Positions 57,391 to 64,000 of a stretch of 64,000 nt of DNA are shown in pieces. The notes under the pieces were generated by a model. That model had not been told where the DNA came from. It saw only the letters and a program-made list of their open reading frames with translations, and made no database searches. Source of the DNA: an uncultured Collinsella sp. Lineage in GTDB: Bacteria > Actinomycetota > Coriobacteriia > Coriobacteriales > Coriobacteriaceae. The stretch spans positions 1-64,000 of the forward strand of contig CAAGCF010000004.1 in assembly GCA_900768265.1 (NCBI GenBank), written 5' to 3'. The translations under genes and the position numbers were made by a program. Positions within the stretch are counted from its first letter, which is position 1. Every line of letters starts with the position of its first letter.

Positions 57391-60258
57391 TCACGCTCCC
57401 TGTGCGGCGAGCGCCGCGGTCAGGACGATGCCGGCAATCTTGGCCGCCTTGACGTCGTGTTTGTCGAAATCCTCCAGGGCCACCGAGATGGCAACCGTGG
57501 GTGAATCGTAAGGTGCAAAGCCAACAAACATAGAGTTGACGTTAGTGCCGCCGGTCTCGGCCGAACCGGTCTTGCCGGCAACCTTGACGCCCGGAATCTG
57601 GGCATCGGTGCCGGTACCGGACTGGACGACGGCGAGCATGGCCTGCTTGACCTGGTCGGCCGTGGCAGAACTGACAGCCTGGCCCAGCGAGCGGGACTGC
57701 GTGGTCTTGACCACGGTTCCGTCCGGGGCGAGTATCTGGGACACAAAGAACGGGTCCATGACTACGCCGCTGTTGGCGATAGCGGCAGCGATTACGCAAT
57801 TCTGCATAACGGTGGTCTGCGGGCCAGGCGTGTGGTCCATTCCGACGGGCTGGCCGGCGCCTGCCCAAGCAGTCTCCCACTCGGTCATAAGCGACGGGTC
57901 GGCCATGATGGAAGCCGCGGTGGTCAGATCCTGGCCGAGCTTTTGGCCGTAGCCAAAGGCGTTGGCAAACTGGACGAGCGAGCTGGCGCCGATCTCGTTG
58001 GCCACCTGGCCAAAGACGACGTTGGACGACACGGCGAAGGCCTGCTGCAGGCTGATGGTGCCGTAGCTCTCGTTGGCATAGTTGGTGACCGGCGCGTTGC
58101 CAATATCCATGGAGCCGGGCGCCTGGTACGTGCTGGTAAGGCTGGCGGTGCCGGTTTCGAGCGCCGCGGAGAGTGTGACGACCTTAAAGGTCGAGCCCGG
58201 GGTGTACAGCGCGTCCATGGCGCGGTCGTACATGGAGCCGTCCTCGCCGCCGCCCGACTGGAGCAGCGCATCGATGTTGGTGTTGTCGTAAGTGGGCGAG
58301 CTCGCGCACGCAAGGACCGCACCGGTGCGCGGATCCATGACCACCACAGCGCCCTTAAAGCCCTTGAGCGCCTGCTCGGCAGCCGTCTGGATGCGCGAGT
58401 CGATGGTGAGCTTGGCGGTATTGCCCGGCTGGGTCTGCCCCGCGAGCGACGCGATGGCGTTGTTCCAGCTGGAGTAATCCTTGGAGCCGGTAAGCGTATC
58501 GTTCATGACGCTCTCGATGCCGGCGGTGCCGTATTGCTGGCTCACGTAGCCCACCACGTGCGCGGCCATGTTGCCGTTGGGGTAGGAACGGGCGTAGGTG
58601 CCGTCCTCCTGCTGCAGCGACTCGGCTAGCGTCACGCCGTCGGACGTGATGATAGAGCCACGCTGGATGTACTTGGAGCGGGCGATGGTGTGGTTGTTGG
58701 TCGGCATGTCCTGGTAGTCCTTCGCCTTGATGACCTGGACATAGGTAAGGTTGCCGATAAGGATGGCGAACAGCGCCGTAAAGGCAAACACGGCACGAGT
58801 CAGACGGTTGGCAAGTGCCACGCGGCCGAGCACGCCGGACTCGGGCGTGTCGAGCAGGCGACGACGCATGCGAGAACCCGCGGAGTGGCTGCCGTTGCCG
58901 TAGGAAGGTGCGTTGGCAAAACGCGTACCGGTCAGGGCAGCGGATGCGACCTGGTCATCGGTGATGGCGGCCATGGTGCCGGTGCCGGTGAGCTCGGCTT
59001 CGCGTCCGGTTGCCTCGTCGCCGGCGCGCAGCAGCAGCGCGACGATGATAAAGCTTGCCAGCAGCGAGGAGCCGCCCTGGCTCATAAAGGGCAGGGTGAC
59101 GCCGGTCAGCGGGATCAGGCGGGTTACGCCGCCAACGATTAAGAATGCCTGGAAGCTGATGGCCGCCGTAAGGCCGGTCGCGCTAAAGGCGGCAAGGTCG
59201 GACTTGGCGCGGGCTGCCGTGGTGAGGCCACGCACGGCAAATAGCATAAACAGGATGAGCACGGCGCCGCCGCCCAAAAGGCCCATTTCCTCGCCGATGG
59301 CCGAGAAGATAAAGTCGGACTCGACGACGGGGATGTTGTTTGCCATGCCGTTGCCAATGCCGACGCCAACCAGGCCGCCGTCAGCCAGCGAGTAAAGTGA
59401 CTGTACGATCTGGTAGCCCTGGCCCTGAGCGTCCTTAAACGGATCGGCCCAGATCTGGAAACGCACCTGCACGTGCGACAGAAACTTGTAGGCGCCCACG
59501 GCCCCAACGGCCAGCAGCGCAAGGCCGATGATGACGTACGAAAAGCGTCCCGTGGCAACATAGAGCATCAGCAAAAAGATGGTGTAGAACAGGACGGCCG
59601 AGCCCAGGTCGCGTTCGAAGACGACGATGAGCAAGCACACGCCCCACACGGCAAACAGCGGCAGCAGCAGGCGAAAGCGCGGAATCTTGAGGCCCAGGAT
59701 CTTGCGGTTGGAGATGGAGAGCAGCTCGCGGTTCTCGGCAAGATAGCCTGCCAGGAACAGGACGATGAAGACCTTGGCGAACTCGCCGGGCTGGATGGTG
59801 AATCCCGCGATGCGAATCCACAGCTTGGAGCCCGAGATCGTGGTGCCGATAAAGATCGGCAGCATCAGCAAGATGATGCCGATAATGCCAAAGGTGTACT
59901 TGTAGCGCATGACCACGTCGAGGTTCTTGACCAGTGCGAGCGTTCCCACCATGAGCGCCACCGAGACAAACAAGATGATGAGCTGCGAGATGGCGAGGTC
60001 GGGGGCCAGGCGCGTCACGAATGTGATGCCGATGCCCGAGAGCACAAAGACGATGGGCAGGATGGCGGGGTCGGCGCCGGGCGCCAGGATGCGCACGGCG
60101 ATATGCGCCGCGGCGAAGGCGGCGAACAGGCCGATCGGCACGGCGAGCGTCTCAAAGGAAATCGTGGCGCCCGCGGTGAGCACGTACATCGCATAGAGCA
60201 GGATGACGGGGAACGCCGAGGCGATGAGCAAGAGCAGTTCGGTGTTGCGGCGACTCAT
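57391..60258 (-). CDS. SEDS glycosyltransferase (FtsW/RodA) fused to a class B penicillin-binding protein
   Basis: 955 residues. Residues ~1-415 are a ten-helix SEDS protein that polymerises lipid II (KLWIRIAGFTIQPGEFAKVF, GQGYQIVQSLYSLADGG, GEEMGLLGG, LPFMSQGGSS). A ~65-residue linker and an extra membrane helix (~490-515) lead into a class B transpeptidase. Its active-site Ser689 is in TPGSTFK, the SxN motif is SSN (744-746), and KTG starts at Lys896. Usually the two activities are separate, partnered proteins (RodA-PBP2, FtsW-FtsI). One reading frame without interruption covers both. Start: ATG at 60258 after GGGAG. Between pknB and the PP2C gene, as rodA-pbpA in actinobacteria. Confidence 0.94.
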   Translation of the reverse strand: MSRRNTELLLLIASAFPVILLYAMYVLTAGATISFETLAVPIGLFAAFAAAHIAVRILAPGADPAILPIVFVLSGIGITFVTRLAPDLAISQLIILFVSVALMVGTLALVKNLDVVMRYKYTFGIIGIILLMLPIFIGTTISGSKLWIRIAGFTIQPGEFAKVFIVLFLAGYLAENRELLSISNRKILGLKIPRFRLLLPLFAVWGVCLLIVVFERDLGSAVLFYTIFLLMLYVATGRFSYVIIGLALLAVGAVGAYKFLSHVQVRFQIWADPFKDAQGQGYQIVQSLYSLADGGLVGVGIGNGMANNIPVVESDFIFSAIGEEMGLLGGGAVLILFMLFAVRGLTTAARAKSDLAAFSATGLTAAISFQAFLIVGGVTRLIPLTGVTLPFMSQGGSSLLASFIIVALLLRAGDEATGREAELTGTGTMAAITDDQVASAALTGTRFANAPSYGNGSHSAGSRMRRRLLDTPESGVLGRVALANRLTRAVFAFTALFAILIGNLTYVQVIKAKDYQDMPTNNHTIARSKYIQRGSIITSDGVTLAESLQQEDGTYARSYPNGNMAAHVVGYVSQQYGTAGIESVMNDTLTGSKDYSSWNNAIASLAGQTQPGNTAKLTIDSRIQTAAEQALKGFKGAVVVMDPRTGAVLACASSPTYDNTNIDALLQSGGGEDGSMYDRAMDALYTPGSTFKVVTLSAALETGTASLTSTYQAPGSMDIGNAPVTNYANESYGTISLQQAFAVSSNVVFGQVANEIGASSLVQFANAFGYGQKLGQDLTTAASIMADPSLMTEWETAWAGAGQPVGMDHTPGPQTTVMQNCVIAAAIANSGVVMDPFFVSQILAPDGTVVKTTQSRSLGQAVSSATADQVKQAMLAVVQSGTGTDAQIPGVKVAGKTGSAETGGTNVNSMFVGFAPYDSPTVAISVALEDFDKHDVKAAKIAGIVLTAALAAQGA

Positions 60259-60274
60259 AAGCGGCACTCCCTTT

Positions 60275-62173
60275 CTAATTCTTATCGGAGGCTTCGGCCT
60301 CGGCTGACTGTTCGGCGGTTTTCTCGGAATCTGACTCGGAGGTGGATTTCTGATCGGTGTTGTCGCGAATCGTTTGCGCGTCAATCACCTGACGGGTCTG
60401 TTCCTCGTCAATCTGATGGCGGTACTTGGAAATGGTGTCCTGCGCATCGTCGACATTCGTTTGCGGAATGCCTGCCTTCAGGCGGTTTTGCGTGTCTTCG
60501 GGCAGGTCGGACAGCTTGATGCTGGTTTCGCTCTCGAGCCAGTGGAGTTCGACCCCGAGCGTCTTGCCAGGCAGGCCGCGCCAGACGGCGACATTGCCGT
60601 GGTAGGTTCCCAAGTAATAGGAGCCGGTGACGCCCGTGTATGCCCAGATGCCCGCTACCAGCACAAAGACAAGGGCCAAGACGGCGGCGATGGTGACATT
60701 GCGGCGTCGGACGCGTTTTGCCTCGCGCATGACACCATCGTCGACCAGGTCGACGACCACCACGGTCACATTGTCGTGGCCGCCGGCGGCGAGCGCCGCG
60801 TCCACCAAGTTGTCGACACAGATCTGTGCGGTCGAGGACTGCGTAGCGATGTTCTCGATATCGCTATCGGGAATCATGCTCGAAAGACCGTCGGAGCACA
60901 GAATCAGGCGGTCGCCTTCCTCGATGTGCAGGGTAAAGTGGTCGGCATACATGGCGGGATCCGAGCCCAGCGCGCGGGTGATGACCGAGCGGTTGGGGTG
61001 GACGCGGGCCTCGTCGGCCGTAATCTCGCCGGCATCCACGAGCTCTTCCACGTAGGAGTGGTCGCGGGTCACACGGATGAGCGTGCCCTCGTGGAGCAGG
61101 TAGGCGCGCGAGTCGCCCACATGGGCGATGGCGAGCGTGTCGTTTTCGATGTAGGCGCAGGTGGCCGTGCATCCCATGCCGGGTTTGCCCAGGCCGTTGA
61201 GGGCGGCCTCGATCACGGCGGCGTTGGCGGCCTCGACGGCTGCGGCCAGGCGCGCGGCGTCGGCGGACTGCGGCGCCGTCTTGGCGATGGTCTCGACGGC
61301 GATGGAGGATGCCACCTCGCCGGCCGCGTGTCCTCCCATGCCGTCGCACACGCAAAAGAGCGGCGACTGCACCAGATAGGAGTCCTCATTGTGCGGGCGT
61401 ACGCATCCGACGTCGGAGCGGGCGCCCCACATAAGCTGCGTGGTGGTGCCGGCGTCGTAGGTCGAGTCGGTCTCGATGCGCTCGTCGGTCAGCGGCTCAA
61501 AGCTCATGGTCGAGCCGGGATCTTTGAGCTTTGCCTCCACGGCGGCGACATCGATCTCGGCGGTGTCGCCGGGGGAGACAGTGTCGGCGTCGTCTCCCGA
61601 CTCGGCGTCGGAGATGTCCGGAAGGTTGAGATCTTCGGTTACGCGGTCGGCGGGATCGCCGTCCTGCTGCGGCTCGACAGCCGTCGGCTCGGGCGTCGCA
61701 AAGTGCGACGGCGCGGGCATGCTCTGGGGTTGAGTGGAGGGCTCGGGAGCTGCGGCGGGCACGGCAACGGGCTGCTCGACTTCGGCAGGCGTTGCGGATG
61801 CGGGTGCCGCCTCGCTCGCCGGGGCGACGGGGAATACCGGTGCGGCAGGCTCGGGGGCTGCAAACACGGCAGCGCTCTCGTTAATCGCCTCGGCGACGGG
61901 CTCGGCAAAGTGAGCCGGTGCGGGCGTTGCCTCCGGTTCCGCGGGCTGCTCGGCAGCGTGCGCGCCGATGGGGGCGTCGAGCTGCTCGGTGTCGGCGTCC
62001 TCGTCATCGGCGAGTGCCGGATATTCTTGAGTTACATGCGAAAGAGGCAGGGAGAACACGGTGTCCTCGGGCTCCACGGTCGCAGGGCGCGCCGGAGCGG
62101 CATGGGCCGGCGCAGCTGCGGGGGCAGCCGGCGTCTCGGGCATGGTTGCGGACTTGTTCTCCTCGTCGATCAT
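60275..62173 (-). CDS. pstP: PP2C-family protein phosphatase with long N-terminal extension and membrane anchor
   Basis: 632 residues. Residues ~1-245 are Ala/Pro/Glu-rich and probably disordered, unlike mycobacterial PstP, which starts with the catalytic domain. PP2C domain ~248-480: GARSDVGCVRPHNEDSY, VCDGMGGHAAGEVAS, LAIAHVGDSRAYL and GGHDNVTVVVV supply the metal-binding Asp residues. One membrane helix (~492-512) and a ~120-residue outer domain follow. It should reverse phosphorylation by the PASTA kinase. Its ATG overlaps the stop of the upstream FHA gene (ATGA). Confidence 0.94.
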   Translation of the reverse strand: MIDEENKSATMPETPAAPAAAPAHAAPARPATVEPEDTVFSLPLSHVTQEYPALADDEDADTEQLDAPIGAHAAEQPAEPEATPAPAHFAEPVAEAINESAAVFAAPEPAAPVFPVAPASEAAPASATPAEVEQPVAVPAAAPEPSTQPQSMPAPSHFATPEPTAVEPQQDGDPADRVTEDLNLPDISDAESGDDADTVSPGDTAEIDVAAVEAKLKDPGSTMSFEPLTDERIETDSTYDAGTTTQLMWGARSDVGCVRPHNEDSYLVQSPLFCVCDGMGGHAAGEVASSIAVETIAKTAPQSADAARLAAAVEAANAAVIEAALNGLGKPGMGCTATCAYIENDTLAIAHVGDSRAYLLHEGTLIRVTRDHSYVEELVDAGEITADEARVHPNRSVITRALGSDPAMYADHFTLHIEEGDRLILCSDGLSSMIPDSDIENIATQSSTAQICVDNLVDAALAAGGHDNVTVVVVDLVDDGVMREAKRVRRRNVTIAAVLALVFVLVAGIWAYTGVTGSYYLGTYHGNVAVWRGLPGKTLGVELHWLESETSIKLSDLPEDTQNRLKAGIPQTNVDDAQDTISKYRHQIDEEQTRQVIDAQTIRDNTDQKSTSESDSEKTAEQSAEAEASDKN

Positions 62174-62586
62174 CGACGGTTCACCTTCATGACCACGTCG
62201 CCAATCTGGACCTCGTCACCCTCGCGCAGCGTTGCGGGCTCCACCAGCTGACGGCCGTTAACGAGCGTGCCGTTCAGCGAGTTGAGGTCTTCGATGATGA
62301 GTGCCGGGCCCTGCAGCGAAAAGCGTGCGTGCGAGGCCGAGACAAACGGTTCGTTGATGCAGATGTCCGAGGACGGCGAGCGGCCCACGATGACGGGGCC
62401 GAGCATGTCTACATGGATGCCACGGATGCCGCGCGGACCCTTGTCCACATCGATCGTCCAGATAGCGGAGTCACGGCGCTGGCCGCGTACGAGTCCCACG
62501 CCGGTTTTCATGACGGCGAACAGGAAGATGTAGAGCAGGGCGACCAGGACGATGCGGCCTGCAAAAAGGACGATATCGATGTTCAT
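62170..62586 (-). CDS. fhaB: Membrane-anchored FHA-domain protein (FhaB-like)
   Basis: 138 residues. N-terminal membrane helix (~5-27, IVLFAGRIVLVALLYIFLFA) and a C-terminal FHA domain with VIVGRSPSSDI, SASHARF and LNSLNGTLVNG. Binds phosphothreonine proteins, expected partners being PASTA-kinase substrates in wall growth and division. Stop overlaps the PP2C start by four bases. Confidence 0.93.
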   Translation of the reverse strand: MNIDIVLFAGRIVLVALLYIFLFAVMKTGVGLVRGQRRDSAIWTIDVDKGPRGIRGIHVDMLGPVIVGRSPSSDICINEPFVSASHARFSLQGPALIIEDLNSLNGTLVNGRQLVEPATLREGDEVQIGDVVMKVNRR

Positions 62587-62592
62587 AAGCGA

Positions 62593-63603
62593 CTATCCCC
62601 TAAATTCAAAGGTGCTCAGGCCAAACGTCAGCAGGTCGCCGTTGCGCAGCGGGCAGCGCGTGATGCGGCGGTTGTTGACGAGCGTGCCGTTGGTGGAATT
62701 GAGGTCCTCGATCGACCAGTCCGAACCGGTAAAGGTGAGCTGGGCGTGACGGCGCGACACGTTGGGGTCGCGCAGGGCGATGTCCGAAACCGAGCGCTCG
62801 CGACCGATGGTCACCTGCGCGGAAGTGATGCTGTGGCTCTCGCCGCTCACGACGTCGACGAGCTGGGCGAGCGGGCGCTGCGGTGCGCGGGTGCTCGCCA
62901 TGTTGGAGGCAATACCGGCCGCGGCGCCAAGGCCCACGGCGGCGCCGGTCGCGGCGGCTCCGCCCATACCGGCGAGGGCGTCACGAGAGACGGTCTGCGG
63001 CACGGGGATGGGCGCGGCGGCGGGGTCGGGGACATTGGGCGCAAAGGGATCGGCCACGGCGAGCGGGTCGGGAGCGGCGGCACGGGGTGCCGGCTGCTGG
63101 GGCATGGCGGCGGGGCGCTGTTGCTGCGGAGCGGCGAATTGCTGCTTGCCGGCGCGGGGAGCGCTGGCGGCGCGGCTTGCGGCCGAGTTGTTCTGGCCCA
63201 GGCCATTCTGGTAGGCGCGCTCCTCCTCGTACAGACGACCGAGCGTGGGGGCGTCGACGTTCTCGGCAAAGACCGAGAACTTACCGGCACGCAGCTGCGG
63301 GTCGATCATAAAGCGAACGAGGGGTTCGCCGACAAACACATAGCGGCGCTTTTCGGCCTGTGCCTTCACAAACTCGCGGACTTCGCGCGAAAGCTCGGGG
63401 TAGAACGGGGCGAGCATGGGATCGTCATCGGCGGCGATCAAGATGGTATAGAGTGCCGGCGCGGTGTTGACGCCGTTGATCACCAGAGTCTGATCCTCCA
63501 TGTCGCGAGCGGCCTGCTTGGCAAGCTTCTTAAAGGAGAACGGGGCACGGGTGGCACCGAAGATGCCGGCCACGTGGTCCTCGAAGATGTTCAGGAAGTT
63601 CAC
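62593..63603 (-). CDS. fhaA: FHA-domain protein with DUF3662 N-terminal domain (FhaA-like)
   Basis: 336 residues. Residues ~1-125 are the DUF3662 domain (FEDHVAGIFGATRAPFSFKK); a Pro/Ala/Gln-rich linker (~140-245) follows; the FHA domain is at the C-terminus (VTIGRERSVSDIAL, VSRRHAQL, LNSTNGTLVNN). In mycobacteria FhaA is phosphorylated by PknB and helps regulate peptidoglycan synthesis. GTG start overlapping the stop of the upstream membrane gene (GTGA). Confidence 0.94.
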   Translation of the reverse strand: MNFLNIFEDHVAGIFGATRAPFSFKKLAKQAARDMEDQTLVINGVNTAPALYTILIAADDDPMLAPFYPELSREVREFVKAQAEKRRYVFVGEPLVRFMIDPQLRAGKFSVFAENVDAPTLGRLYEEERAYQNGLGQNNSAASRAASAPRAGKQQFAAPQQQRPAAMPQQPAPRAAAPDPLAVADPFAPNVPDPAAAPIPVPQTVSRDALAGMGGAAATGAAVGLGAAAGIASNMASTRAPQRPLAQLVDVVSGESHSITSAQVTIGRERSVSDIALRDPNVSRRHAQLTFTGSDWSIEDLNSTNGTLVNNRRITRCPLRNGDLLTFGLSTFEFRG

Positions 63604-63992
63604 GAAAGATCACTCTCCGTATAGGTTCTTTGGTATCCGAGCAAATATAGGCATATCCCAACGATTATAGAGGATAGGGTTCCCGCAACCGCCGCCTTGA
63701 CGACGACCGCGGCCGCAAGGCTGGCAATTTCCATATGGTGTGCAAGACAGAGCGACGCCGCAGAGCCTATTCCGCAGCCGGCGATGGCAGCGATTGCAGT
63801 CAGGTTCGAGCCCTGCTCAGCACGCTTGGCATGGGCGTTGAGCAGCAGAGATGTCAGTGCAGCTGTCGCCGCGACGAGCACAACGGCAGCCCAGAAGAGC
63901 ATGTCTCCCAGCGCCGCGGCAACATTGCCGAGTCCCAGCACGCCTCCGGCGGAAAGCGCAACCGTAGCCAGGCGGCCAAAAAGCGCGCCCAT
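63600..63992 (-). CDS. Small membrane protein, possibly truncated by the window edge
   Basis: 130 residues visible, three to four hydrophobic helices with a short cytoplasmic tail (YQRTYTESDLS). No family recognised. The ATG at 63992 follows CGGGG, but only eight bases remain to the window end, so a start further upstream cannot be excluded. The four-base overlap with fhaA makes it the upstream gene of the fhaA-fhaB-pstP-SEDS/PBP-pknB series. Confidence 0.65.
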   Translation of the reverse strand: MGALFGRLATVALSAGGVLGLGNVAAALGDMLFWAAVVLVAATAALTSLLLNAHAKRAEQGSNLTAIAAIAGCGIGSAASLCLAHHMEIASLAAAVVVKAAVAGTLSSIIVGICLYLLGYQRTYTESDLS

Positions 63993-64000
63993 CCCCGTGG

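Overview
The window looks like chromosomal DNA of a gut Coriobacteriia bacterium, most likely Collinsella (C. aerofaciens group). This is an inference from gene content and layout, not from a search. The DNA is GC-rich. The heat-shock cluster is dnaK-grpE-dnaJ-hspR and the envelope cluster is pknB-PBP/SEDS-PP2C-FHA-FHA, both actinobacterial layouts. Mannose-type PTS genes, nickel-hydrogenase maturation genes and a nadABC-niaR operon fit a fermentative anaerobe.

Layout. 1-2250: pyrE, then an XRE regulator fused to a complete desulfoferrodoxin-like module, set among intergenic repeats. 2250-9950: carbohydrate island (RpiR regulator, large glycoside hydrolase, AraC regulator, GH1 6-phospho-beta-glucosidase, IIA-Glc protein, lipoprotein). 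10400-17100: minus-strand run of small His-rich protein, NikR, HypF, HypC, HypD, HypE and a HAD phosphatase. 17300-20360: thioredoxin, an unknown protein, and an AgrC-like kinase with a LytTR regulator. 20600-26760: a 2051-residue sortase-anchored surface protein. 27150-31110: NAD synthesis with NiaR and a large palindromic operator. 31200-43500: ferredoxin, heat-shock operon, aconitase-family hydratase, two unknown exported proteins and ClpB. 43600-51000: unknown membrane proteins, a TetR/membrane protein/flavo-iron-sulfur oxidoreductase locus, and HypA. 51400-54700: mannose-family PTS (IIAB, IIC, IID, ManO). 54800-55180: tRNA-Arg(CCU) with two tandem copies of its 3' end. 55300-64000: cell-wall growth and signalling (PASTA kinase, SEDS-PBP fusion, PP2C phosphatase, two FHA proteins, a membrane protein).

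The most unusual content is between genes. There are at least four families of structured repeats. (1) A ~150-185 bp multi-stem element in three copies whose stems differ in sequence but keep pairing. (2) Short hairpins with a fixed GGGGAC-type core and arms that differ between copies but are always self-complementary. (3) 46-bp palindromic units separated by exactly 16 bp, in arrays of three and two. (4) Two copies of a hairpin with 18-bp arms carrying one compensatory change. dnaK and clpB share one 27-bp bipartite site, a likely HspR operator of diverged sequence.

All coordinates and pairings were read by eye. Family calls rest on recognised motifs; no searches were run.
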